This document shows, one piece after another, positions 25,850 to 33,816 of a stretch of 64,000 nucleotides of DNA (positions are counted from its first letter, which is position 1; the number at the start of each line of letters is the position of its first letter). The stretch lies in the NCBI RefSeq assembly GCF_000519185.1, contig NZ_JAFA01000024.1, positions 1-64,000 on the forward strand. Direction: 5' to 3'. The DNA comes from Paraburkholderia nodosa DSM 21604 (GTDB taxonomy: Bacteria; Pseudomonadota; Gammaproteobacteria; Burkholderiales; Burkholderiaceae). The notes below the pieces were generated by a model, which had not been told where the DNA came from, ran no database searches, and was given only the letters and a program-made list of their open reading frames with translations. The position numbers and the translations under genes are program-made.

Positions 25850-26620
25850 TCACCGGGCGCCCGGCATGGCCGCAACGAGCGATGCGAGCCAGCCGATCAG
25901 CGCGTCGACCGAGTCGACGCGCGTCTGCGCGATGGAGTCGCCGCCGCCGACCTTGATCGACAGCCCGCCCAGCGCGTTGACGACGGCGAAGCCCTTCTCG
26001 TCGGTCAGGTCGTCACCGGCGAACACCGGGCGGCGGCCCGCGAACGGCGGCTCGTCGAGGAACGCGCGCAGCGCGCGGCCCTTGTCGACGTCCTTCGGCT
26101 TGATTTCGTAGACCATCTTGCCGGGCTGCAGCACGTAGGCGTCGGCGTAATCGGCGGCGAGGCGCTCGGTCGAGGCGCGCGCGGTGCCCTCGTGCTCCGG
26201 GGCGTTGCGGTAGTGCAGCGCGAGCGACGCGCCCTTGATCTCGAGCAGCATGCCCGCATGCGTGCGCACCACCTCCGCGAGCACCTGCTCCATGTGCAGC
26301 AAGCGCTCGTCGTTGAAGCCGACACGCTGCGTGTCGCCGTTGGCGTCGCGCCGCTCGGCGCCGTGCAGGCCCGCCACGGGCAGATCGGGCATGCCGAGAA
26401 AACCGTCGATGCTCTCGATGCCGCGACCGGAGACGATCGCCACCGCGCCGTGCGTCGCGCGGCGCAACTCGCGCAGCAGCGCGAGCATGTCCGGACGGAC
26501 GAGCACGCCATCGGGCGTGGGCGCGAGATCGACGAGCGTGCCGTCGAAATCGAAGAAAAATGCCGTCTGTTCAGGCGGCAGGACTGCCGGAAGTGCTTGC
26601 ATTGCGTTCTTTTCACCCAT
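25850..26620 (-). CDS. otsB: Trehalose-6-phosphate phosphatase OtsB
   Basis: HAD-superfamily phosphatase that makes trehalose from trehalose-6-phosphate. It has 256 residues (E. coli 266). The nucleophile motif is FFDFDGTLVD, the cap region carries SGRGIESIDGF and GLHGAER, and metal-binding GDDLTDEKGF lies near the C-terminus. ATG at 26620 is used; an internal ATG at 26602 (MQALPAV) is an alternative because neither has a strong ribosome binding site. First gene of otsBA. Confidence 0.95.
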   Translation of the reverse strand: MGEKNAMQALPAVLPPEQTAFFFDFDGTLVDLAPTPDGVLVRPDMLALLRELRRATHGAVAIVSGRGIESIDGFLGMPDLPVAGLHGAERRDANGDTQRVGFNDERLLHMEQVLAEVVRTHAGMLLEIKGASLALHYRNAPEHEGTARASTERLAADYADAYVLQPGKMVYEIKPKDVDKGRALRAFLDEPPFAGRRPVFAGDDLTDEKGFAVVNALGGLSIKVGGGDSIAQTRVDSVDALIGWLASLVAAMPGAR

Positions 26621-26961
26621 CGGCCTGCTGGCCGGGTATGGCCCCGGGCTGCGCCCAGGGAAAGTGTGCGAATCTTACCGCGCCTTGGATCGATTATCGA
26701 GAAAGTAAGGGGCTGACCGCCTGTGCAGGCATCCCTGACTCGAAGATGCGGCATATCGACGCGTGCGATTGGCACGACCGGGGCGCTCGCGACCGCGCGG
26801 ACCTAATTTTGCTACAGTCGCAGCGACAAGCCGAGCCCGGTGGTCTGAGCGGGCGCGGCCAACGTAATCCAATCGAGTCGACGAGATTGCCTTTGCTCCC
26901 CACCTTCGAGCCCACGCTGCGCACGTTCCGCGCCCGCCTGAGCGGCCACCTTCGCGGCGGC
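26621..26961. other. 341-bp divergent region between otsB and the Sco gene
   Basis: Open reading frame continues upstream of the Sco start in this stretch, but it shows no conserved protein sequence. The region should carry both divergent promoters; no repeat or clear promoter pair was recognised. Confidence 0.5.
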
Positions 26962-27555
26962 ATGCGCAACCTGTGGCACGCGGCGGTGATGGCGGGCGCG
27001 GTGCTGCTCGCGGCGTGCTCGCACCCGGGCGAGCCGTGGCAGCTCACGAACGTGAGCGGCCATCTGCCCGACCTCGACTTCGCGCTCACGGCCGACAGCG
27101 GCCAGCGCGTGACGGGCGCCAGTTTTCGCGGGGACACGACGCTCGTCTACTTCGGCTACACGCATTGCCCGGACGTCTGTCCGGAAACCATGGCGCGCCT
27201 GATGCAGGTTATAGCGAAGCTCGGCCCCGATGCCGGCAAAGTGCGGATACTCTTCATCAGCGTCGATCCGGCGCGGGATACGCCGCAGGCACTGCACGCC
27301 TATGTGGGCGCGTTCGACGCCCAGCATGCGCGCGGCCTGACCGGCACCGACGCCCAGATCGAGTCGCTCGCGCGGCGCTACCGCGTGGCCTACCAGATGG
27401 AAAAGCGCGACCCCGACGGCAGCTACGAAGTCACGCACAGTTCGGCCGTCTATGTGTTCGACGCGCAAGGTCATGCGCGCCTGCTCGCCACCGACCACGA
27501 CTCTCCGGACGCGATCGCGCATGACCTGCGCCGCGTCATAAACGACACGGCGTGA
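26962..27555 (+). CDS. SCO1/SenC/PrrC copper-binding lipoprotein
   Basis: Thioredoxin-fold copper chaperone for the CuA site of cytochrome oxidase. With the ATG at 26962 it has 197 residues and a compact lipoprotein signal ending LLAAC (Cys19). Copper ligands are Cys69 and Cys73 in THCPDVCPE and His159 in EVTHSSAVY. A TTG at 26887 would add 25 residues before the signal peptide and is less likely. Together with PCuAC and CtaG downstream it forms an oxidase-assembly group; the spacing (67 and 89 bp) permits one transcript. Confidence 0.93.
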   Translation: MRNLWHAAVMAGAVLLAACSHPGEPWQLTNVSGHLPDLDFALTADSGQRVTGASFRGDTTLVYFGYTHCPDVCPETMARLMQVIAKLGPDAGKVRILFISVDPARDTPQALHAYVGAFDAQHARGLTGTDAQIESLARRYRVAYQMEKRDPDGSYEVTHSSAVYVFDAQGHARLLATDHDSPDAIAHDLRRVINDTA

Positions 27556-27622
27556 ACGCATGCCGCCTCGCCGGTCCAATCATCGGGTTTTGACGCAACA
27601 GCAATCAGCAACAGGAAACGTT

Positions 27623-28090
27623 ATGACGAAGAATCTCAAGTCACTCACCGTCTCGCTCGGCTGCGCGCTGAGCACCTTCGGTGCGCTCGCCGCCTTCGCG
27701 CCCGCCGCACACGCCGCCGCCGGCACGCTGAGCGCGCAGGACGCATGGGTGCGCTGGCTGCCCAACGACCTCCCGGCTGCGGGCTACGTGACGCTCAAGA
27801 ACGATGGCGACCAGCCGGTCGACCTCGTGGGTGTATCGAGCGACGCTTACGGCATGGTCATGCTGCATCAGACGGTCTCGAATGGCTCGACGCAGAAGAT
27901 GATCATGGTGCATAAGGCGACGGTGCCTGCGCACGGCACACTCGCCATCGCACCGGGCGGCTACCACCTGATGCTGGAGAAGGCGAAGCACAAGGTCGCG
28001 CCGGGCGACACGGTGAACGTGAAGCTGCAGTTCTCGGACGGGGAAACACTCGACACGCCGTTCGCGGTCAAGCCGCCCGCGGGGCAGTGA
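27623..28090 (+). CDS. PCuAC-type periplasmic copper chaperone
   Basis: Periplasmic Cu(I) chaperone that hands copper to Sco and the CuA centre. It has 155 residues with a cleaved signal peptide (about 1-32, AAHA-A). The family pattern H-x10-M-x21-H-x-M is exact: His82, Met93, His115, Met117. ATG at 27623 preceded by AGGAAA. Located between Sco and CtaG genes. Confidence 0.93.
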   Translation: MTKNLKSLTVSLGCALSTFGALAAFAPAAHAAAGTLSAQDAWVRWLPNDLPAAGYVTLKNDGDQPVDLVGVSSDAYGMVMLHQTVSNGSTQKMIMVHKATVPAHGTLAIAPGGYHLMLEKAKHKVAPGDTVNVKLQFSDGETLDTPFAVKPPAGQ

Positions 28091-28179
28091 GTCCGCAGCA
28101 ATACCACCGCGCGCGCATACACCGCATTTGCTATTGGTTGCGCGCGCAAGCATGTTGAATCCGCGATGAAGCCGCCGCC

Positions 28180-29073
28180 ATGCTCGCGATGACCCTGCTC
28201 TACTGGCTCCAACCCTGGGAGCCCTCGCCGACCGTGATGATCAGCACGCTGCTCGCGGCGGTGCTGTTCGTGCGCGGCAAGCGGCATGCGCGGGTGTCGC
28301 TCGCACGCCAGATCTCGTTCTGGTTCGGGCTTGGCGCGCTCTACGTCGTGCTGCATACGCGTCTCGACTACTACTTCGAGCACGAGTTCTTCATGCATCG
28401 CGCGCAGCACCTGGTGCTGCACCATCTGGGGCCGTTCTTCATCGCGCTCGCCTACCCGGGCGCGGCGCTGCGCGCGGGCATTCCGTTCAGATGGCGGCAG
28501 CGCTTCGTGCGCCCCGCGCTCGCCGCACGGCCCGTGCGCGTGGCGCTCGACATCGTCATGCATCCCGTCGTCGCGGTCGGGCTCTTCGTCGGGCTCATCT
28601 ACTTCTGGCTCTTTTCGCCGATCCATTTCATCGCGATGCTCGACTGGCGTCTCTACCGCGTCATGAACTGGAGCATGGTGATCGACGGGCTGTTGTTCTG
28701 GTGGCTCGTGCTCGATTCGCGCCCCGCGCCGCCCGCGCGCCTCTCGCCGGGCAAGCGTGTGCTCGTCGTGATCGCGGCGATTCCGCCGCAGATCGTGCTC
28801 GGCGCGTTCATCTTCTTCACGCCGCACGAGCTTTACCCGGTCTACTCGATCTGCGGCCGCGCGTTCACCTGGCTCTCGCCCATGCGCGACCAGCAGATCG
28901 GCGGGCTGCTGCTGTGGATTCCGGGGTCGATGATGAGCGTGGTCGGCGCGCTGGTCGCGCTGCGCCACTGGATGCGGCTATCCGCGCGTGGACGCTTGCA
29001 GCGGGACCGGCGGCCCGGCATGCGTCCGGCGGACGGCGAGCGTCAGGAGGAAGGGCGCACCCTACGCACGTAA
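28180..29073 (+). CDS. Cytochrome c oxidase assembly factor, caa3_CtaG family
   Basis: Polytopic inner-membrane protein of 297 residues with about seven predicted helices. His-rich membrane motifs (HEFFMHRAQHLVLHHLGPFF) are typical of caa3-type CtaG, which helps assemble the copper centres of oxidases; this family is unrelated to Cox11, also called CtaG. ATG at 28180, with a second ATG nine bases later as alternative. It ends in a basic Arg/Glu-rich tail. Convergent with the GNAT gene. Confidence 0.88.
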   Translation: MLAMTLLYWLQPWEPSPTVMISTLLAAVLFVRGKRHARVSLARQISFWFGLGALYVVLHTRLDYYFEHEFFMHRAQHLVLHHLGPFFIALAYPGAALRAGIPFRWRQRFVRPALAARPVRVALDIVMHPVVAVGLFVGLIYFWLFSPIHFIAMLDWRLYRVMNWSMVIDGLLFWWLVLDSRPAPPARLSPGKRVLVVIAAIPPQIVLGAFIFFTPHELYPVYSICGRAFTWLSPMRDQQIGGLLLWIPGSMMSVVGALVALRHWMRLSARGRLQRDRRPGMRPADGERQEEGRTLRT

Positions 29074-29112
29074 AGCACTTGAGTGCCGGCGTAAGGTGCG
29101 ATCGACGTCGAA

Positions 29113-29601
29113 TCAGGCCGAGCGCATCCACACGTGCGCAATGCCGTCCTCGTCGTGAATCTCGCCAACGGGTGAGAAGCCGAACGCACCGTAGAACTTC
29201 TGCAGGTGCGCCTGGGCATGCAGACGCATCGCGACGTCCGGCCATTGACGCTCGATCTGCGCGATGGCGCGTTCGAGCAGCGCGTTGCCGAGCTTGATGC
29301 CGCGGTGGTTTTGCGACGTCACCACGCGGCCGATGCGCACGTCGGCGTCCTGCGCGTCAGGCAGCAGCACGCGCAGATAGCCCGCAAGCTCGCGCACGCC
29401 GCCCTGCTCGCTCCATGCGAACAGATGCCACGCGCCGAAGTCGAGACCGTCGATATCGCCATACACGCAGTTCTGCTCGACGACGAACGCGTCGGAGCGC
29501 AGCTTGAGCATGGCGTAGACTTCGCGCGCGTCGAGCGCATCAAAGGCTTTCCATTGCCAGTCGAATTGGGGCAGCGGCAAGGCGGCGGACTGCACGGTCA
29601 T
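29113..29601 (-). CDS. ElaA-like GNAT acetyltransferase
   Basis: N-acetyltransferase of 162 residues, substrate unknown. The acetyl-CoA loop reads IGRVVTSQNHRGIKLGNALLERAI, and FYGAFGFSPVGEIHDEDGIAHVWM near the end is characteristic of ElaA proteins. ATG at 29601. Monocistronic or paired with the DUF2164 gene 85 bp upstream. Confidence 0.88.
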   Translation of the reverse strand: MTVQSAALPLPQFDWQWKAFDALDAREVYAMLKLRSDAFVVEQNCVYGDIDGLDFGAWHLFAWSEQGGVRELAGYLRVLLPDAQDADVRIGRVVTSQNHRGIKLGNALLERAIAQIERQWPDVAMRLHAQAHLQKFYGAFGFSPVGEIHDEDGIAHVWMRSA

Positions 29602-29686
29602 GGTCGGTGATTTCCATCAAGGCATCGTCAATGACCACGATTATGCCGCGCGCCGCGCGCGTCACAAACCCGCCACTGCGCAGCGC

Positions 29687-29959
29687 TCACTTGCGCCGGC
29701 GCGGTTGCTCGTATTTGCGCCAGTACTGGAATGGCTCCTCGTGCAGATCGATGTCGAGATCGACGATGCGCGCCTGCATGCTCTCCTGCGCGTCGGCAAC
29801 GGCCTTGTTGTAGACCGCCGGCGCGATCTCTTCGAGGAAGAAGCCCAGTAGCGCGCCCGCCGCGACGTTGCCGATCGGTTCTTCCATGTTGGCGTCGAAA
29901 TAACGCTGGATGGAGGCGATCGCTTCGGTGCGCGCGTCTTCGGGGAGTTCGATGGACAT
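29687..29959 (-). CDS. DUF2164 family protein
   Basis: Small soluble protein of 90 residues, mostly helical, with the family-like pattern SIQRYFDANMEEPIGNVAAG and FFLEEIAPAVYNKAVADAQ, ending in a basic tail PRRRK. Function unknown. ATG at 29959. Located just beyond the terminator of the tRNA cluster. Confidence 0.8.
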   Translation of the reverse strand: MSIELPEDARTEAIASIQRYFDANMEEPIGNVAAGALLGFFLEEIAPAVYNKAVADAQESMQARIVDLDIDLHEEPFQYWRKYEQPRRRK

Positions 29960-30044
29960 GTCGGAAGACCGGATAGGAAGGGTTCCGGCTATTTTGCGCC
30001 ACGTGCATTAGCGCATCGCGAAAAACGCAGCAAAGCGGGCACAA

Positions 30045-30078
30045 AAAACAAAAGCCACCCGAAGGTGGCTTTTGTTTT
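30045..30078. terminator. Terminator after tRNA-Cys
   Basis: 15-bp stem AAAACAAAAGCCACC / GGTGGCTTTTGTTTT with loop CGAA. On the minus strand it sits 5 bp past tRNA-Cys and ends in TTTTGTTTTTTG, so it closes the uvrC-pgsA-tRNA unit; it can work in both directions. Confidence 0.93.
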
Positions 30079-30083
30079 GCATC

Positions 30084-30157
30084 TGGAGGCGCGAGCCGGA
30101 GTCGAACCGGCCTACACGGCTTTGCAGGCCGCTGCATAACCGCTTTGCTATCGCGCC
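30084..30157 (-). tRNA. tRNA-Cys (anticodon GCA)
   Basis: 74 nt with encoded CCA. Acceptor GGCGCGA / TCGCGCC, anticodon loop CTGCAAA with GCA, T-loop TTCGACT. Last element of the tRNA cluster. Confidence 0.96.
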
Positions 30158-30282
30158 AGAAGCGGACTGACCGGGATGAGGCAAACTGCTTGCGCCAGCA
30201 ACGACCGGACAGATTTGTTTGATGGCTTGATACGCTCAAAGCCTGCCAAACAAAAAGGGAAGCGCTGCTTCCCCTTGGCATT

Positions 30283-30358
30283 TGGAGCGGGAGACGAGGC
30301 TCGAACTCGCGACCTCAACCTTGGCAAGGTTGCGCTCTACCAACTGAGCTACTCCCGC
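30283..30358 (-). tRNA. tRNA-Gly (anticodon GCC), copy 2
   Basis: 76 nt with encoded CCA. Acceptor GCGGGAG / CTCCCGC, anticodon stem CAACC/GGTTG around TTGCCAA, giving GCC. Identical in sequence to the copy at 30438-30513. Confidence 0.97.
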
Positions 30359-30437
30359 AAATGTCCTGCTTTACTGCGACTTTTACTGCTTCGGCGCCTC
30401 GTTTTTCCTACCGCAAAAAACGCGTCACCTTAAATTC

Positions 30438-30513
30438 TGGAGCGGGAGACGAGGCTCGAACTCGCGACCTCAACCTTGGCAAGGTTGCGCTCTACCAACT
30501 GAGCTACTCCCGC
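30438..30513 (-). tRNA. tRNA-Gly (anticodon GCC), copy 1
   Basis: Identical 76-nt copy, 79 bp upstream of copy 2. Flanking sequences differ between the copies, so only the tRNA itself is duplicated or kept identical. Lies 163 bp downstream of pgsA, comparable to E. coli pgsA-glyW-cysT. Confidence 0.97.
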
Positions 30514-30676
30514 ATATTCGCTTCAGACTTTGCTTAACTACCACTTATCTTCGGCTATCTCCACCGCATTTGCTTGCTTGCTACTGCGTCGTGCAGCGGA
30601 GAAGTGAGATTATGTATAACCCGTAGAATCGTGTCAACCCCTTCGCGTGATCTTTTTGGAAAAAGACACATGGGGT

Positions 30677-31267
30677 TCACAAGCTCCCGCGTTCGCGGAT
30701 CTGGGGCCACGCGAGCTTCATGTAGTAGAGCATCGACCAGATCGTGAGGAACGCCGCCACGTAGATGAGCCACGCCCCCCACACGCGAGAGTCGAACAGC
30801 GTCACGCCGCCGAGCGTGAGCGGCGCGTAAAACAGCAGCATGGGAATCGCAACCATCTGGCACGCGGTCTTGAACTTGCCGAGCGAATTCACGGCCACGC
30901 TCTTCGACGCGCCGATCTGCGCCATCCACTCGCGCAGCGCCGAGATGGCGATCTCGCGTCCGACGATCACGAGCGCGATCACGGCGTCGAGCCGCTGCAG
31001 ATGCACGAGCACGAGCAGCGCCGCGGTCACCATGAGCTTGTCCGCGACGGGGTCGAGAAAGGCGCCGAACGAGGAGGTCTGATTCCACTTGCGCGCGAGA
31101 AAACCGTCGAACCAATCGGTGAGCGCCGCCAGCACGAAGAGCAGCATCGCCAGCACGTTCTGCTGCATCGGGGAAAGCAACGTCTGCGGCAGATAGAACA
31201 CGCCAACCACGAGCGGAATCGCCAGGATCCGCAGCCAGGTCAGGAGAATCGGAATATTGAACGGCAT
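30677..31267 (-). CDS. pgsA: CDP-diacylglycerol--glycerol-3-phosphate 3-phosphatidyltransferase PgsA
   Basis: Commits CDP-diacylglycerol to phosphatidylglycerol and cardiolipin at the inner membrane. It has 196 residues and about five to six helices. The CDP-alcohol phosphotransferase motif D-x2-DG-x2-AR-x8-G-x3-D-x3-D is complete (LTDWFDGFLARKW ... GAFLDPVADK, about 50-77). ATG at 31267. Downstream of uvrC (124-bp gap) and upstream of the tRNA cluster. Confidence 0.96.
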   Translation of the reverse strand: MPFNIPILLTWLRILAIPLVVGVFYLPQTLLSPMQQNVLAMLLFVLAALTDWFDGFLARKWNQTSSFGAFLDPVADKLMVTAALLVLVHLQRLDAVIALVIVGREIAISALREWMAQIGASKSVAVNSLGKFKTACQMVAIPMLLFYAPLTLGGVTLFDSRVWGAWLIYVAAFLTIWSMLYYMKLAWPQIRERGSL

Positions 31268-31391
31268 CGGCTGGCGCTATCTGTCGGGGGGAGATGCAAT
31301 TATGGGAGATGCAATTGTGCCGCGTCGCCGCACGTGCCACAAGCAACCGTAAGGAAAGGCCCAACCGGACCTGGCCAACGACGCCGCCGCA

Positions 31392-33614
31392 TCAGTGAAG
31401 CTGCTGGTAGATCTGCTCGGCGAGCGAGCGCGAGATGCCCTCCACGCTCGCCAGATCCTCCACGCTCGCCGCCATCACGCCGCGCAGGCCGCCAAAGCGC
31501 GCGAGCAGGCGCTGGCGACGCTTCACCCCCACGCCCTCCAGTTCTTCGAGACGCGAAGTCTGGCGCGTTTTGCCGCGCTTCGCGCGCATGCCCGTGATGG
31601 CAAAGCGGTGCGCCTCGTCGCGGATCTGCGCGACGAGCATAAGCGCCGCGCTCTCCTTGCCGAGCTCGAGCGGCGCGCGGCCATCGGCGAATACGAGCGT
31701 TTCGAGGCCGACCTTGCGGCCCTCGCCCTTCGCCACGCCCACCAGCATCGCCGGATCGAGACCCAGTTCGGTGAACACCTGGCGCGCGATCTCGACCTGT
31801 CCCTTACCGCCGTCGATCAGCACGATGTTGGGCAGCGTGCCGCCGGGCGGCGGGGCTTCGACTGCCTCGCTGGCCTCCACGGCTTGCGCCGCTGCATCTG
31901 GGTCAGCGGGATCAGGCACCGGCACGGGCGGTGGAGGCGCCTCGTCGGCTTCGGCGCGCGCCGCTTGCGCGACCATCTTCTCGTAGCGCCGCGTGAGCAC
32001 CTGGCGCATGGCGGCGTAGTCGTCGCCGGGCGTGATGCCAGTGATGTTGTAGCGCCGGTATTCGGCCGACTGCATCTTGTGGTGGTGATACACCACGCAT
32101 GAGGCCTGGGTCGCCTCGCCCATCGTGTGGCTGATGTCGAAGCACTCGATGCGCAGATGCGCAAGATCGTCCAGTTCGAGCCCGAGCAGTTGCGCGAGCG
32201 TTCGCGTGCGGGCCTGCTGCGAGCCCTGCTCGGAGAGCAGACGCGCGAGCGCGAGCCGCGCGTTCTGTTCGGCCATGGCGAGCCATGCGCGCTTCTGGCC
32301 TTGCGGCTGACGCAGCACCGTGACCTTGTGCCCTGCCTGCTCGCTCAGCACGTCCACGAGTTCGCGGTTCGCGGGCGGATGGCTCACCACCAGCACGGGC
32401 GGCACGCGATTGCCGAAGTAGTGCTGCGCGATGAAGGCGTCGAGCACTTCGGATTCGATGCCGATCTCGCGCGTCCTGCGCGCATCCGCCTGCGGCTCGA
32501 GCGCGGGCGTGGCGGATTCGGCATCGCTTGCCACGTCGTCATCGTCGGCAAGCTCGGCCGCGATGGCGAGCGGATCCGCTTCAAGCGCCGCGTCGTCTTG
32601 TGCGTCGTCTGCCCGCGCTTTCTCCACGTAGTCCTCCACCGTCTTGCGCGCGAGCGTTGGCAGCGACTTCAGCGCGCTCGCCGCGACCACGGTCTCGTTG
32701 TCGATTTCCTCCGCGACGCCGCCCTCCTCGTCGGTCAGCGCGCGCTCCACGTGCGCGGGGAAATAAGCCTTGTCGCCCAGATGCCGGCCGCCGCGCACCA
32801 TCGCGAGATTCACGCAAACGCGCCCGCCCAGCGCCACCACGGCAAGAATATCGACGTCGCTCTCGCTGCCCGTTTCGATGGCCTGCTGGTGCAGCACGGT
32901 CGAAAGCGAACTCATCTGGTTGCGCACGGACGCCGCCTGCTCGAACTTAAGCTCGGAGGCGAACGCGTGCATCTTCGTCTCCAGCTCCTTCATCACCTCG
33001 TTCTGGCGGCCCAGCAAAAAGCGCGATGCGTTGTTGACGTCGCGCGCGTAGTCCTCTTCGCTGACCGCACCCACGCAAGGCGCCGTGCAGCGCCCGATCT
33101 GATGCAACAGGCAAGGCCGCGTGCGGTTGTTGAACACGGAGTCCTCGCAGGTGCGCAACTGGAATACGCGCTGCAGGATCTGGATGCTCTCGCGCACCGC
33201 CGAGGCGCTCGGAAACGGCCCGAAGTACTGGTTGCTGCGATCCACCGCGCCGCGGTAGTACGCCATGCGCGGGAACTTGTGCCCGGTGATCTTGAGAAAC
33301 GGATACGACTTGTCGTCGCGAAAAAGGATGTTGTAGCGCGGCGTGAGCGCCTTGATGAGGTTGTTCTCGAGCAGCAGCGCCTCGGCCTCGGAACGCGTGA
33401 CCGTGGTTTCGATGCGCGCGATACGCGTGATCATCATCGCGATGCGCGGCGAAAGCTGCGTCTTGGTGAAGTAGCTCGACACGCGCTTTTTCAGGTCGCG
33501 CGCCTTGCCGACGTAGAGGACCGCGCCTTGCGCGTCGTAGTAGCGATACACGCCCGGCAGATGCGGCAACTGCGCGAGCGCCTTTTTCGGGTCGAAAACG
33601 TCGGTGTCGGTCAT
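31392..33614 (-). CDS. uvrC: Excinuclease ABC subunit C, UvrC (with acidic insertions)
   Basis: Dual-incision nuclease of nucleotide excision repair. It has 740 residues, against about 610 in E. coli. Domains: GIY-YIG 3' nuclease (about 15-95, PGVYRYYDAQGAVLYVGKA), Cys-rich middle, UVR domain binding UvrB (about 203-240), RNase H-like 5' nuclease with ECFDISHT and VLIDGGKGQ, and tandem helix-hairpin-helix at the C-terminus (LEGVGVKRRQRLL, VEGISRSLAE). The extra length comes from an acidic, low-complexity insert at about 292-382 and a Pro/Ala/Glu insert in the RNase H domain before VLIDGG. ATG at 33614. Confidence 0.97.
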   Translation of the reverse strand: MTDTDVFDPKKALAQLPHLPGVYRYYDAQGAVLYVGKARDLKKRVSSYFTKTQLSPRIAMMITRIARIETTVTRSEAEALLLENNLIKALTPRYNILFRDDKSYPFLKITGHKFPRMAYYRGAVDRSNQYFGPFPSASAVRESIQILQRVFQLRTCEDSVFNNRTRPCLLHQIGRCTAPCVGAVSEEDYARDVNNASRFLLGRQNEVMKELETKMHAFASELKFEQAASVRNQMSSLSTVLHQQAIETGSESDVDILAVVALGGRVCVNLAMVRGGRHLGDKAYFPAHVERALTDEEGGVAEEIDNETVVAASALKSLPTLARKTVEDYVEKARADDAQDDAALEADPLAIAAELADDDDVASDAESATPALEPQADARRTREIGIESEVLDAFIAQHYFGNRVPPVLVVSHPPANRELVDVLSEQAGHKVTVLRQPQGQKRAWLAMAEQNARLALARLLSEQGSQQARTRTLAQLLGLELDDLAHLRIECFDISHTMGEATQASCVVYHHHKMQSAEYRRYNITGITPGDDYAAMRQVLTRRYEKMVAQAARAEADEAPPPPVPVPDPADPDAAAQAVEASEAVEAPPPGGTLPNIVLIDGGKGQVEIARQVFTELGLDPAMLVGVAKGEGRKVGLETLVFADGRAPLELGKESAALMLVAQIRDEAHRFAITGMRAKRGKTRQTSRLEELEGVGVKRRQRLLARFGGLRGVMAASVEDLASVEGISRSLAEQIYQQLH

Positions 33615-33816
33615 CCAGTTTCGGGGACGGGCGGTGCGTCGAGAGAGAGGTGAGACCTGGCCCAGCGCCGCCGTCGCGACGCGTTCATGGCTCTGTCCTA
33701 GAATCGCAAGTTTAGATCATTCCATGCTGCACGGAACCTGCGCCGAACTTGCCGGCCGGGCGTTCTGCGCCCGCTTGCGGCATGGCGGTCATGATTCTCC
33801 GCGTCGCACGCTACCC

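Noticed and set aside
29082..29093. GCACTTGAGTGC palindrome between ctaG and the GNAT gene as terminator
   Set aside because: Only 5-bp arms and no T-run.
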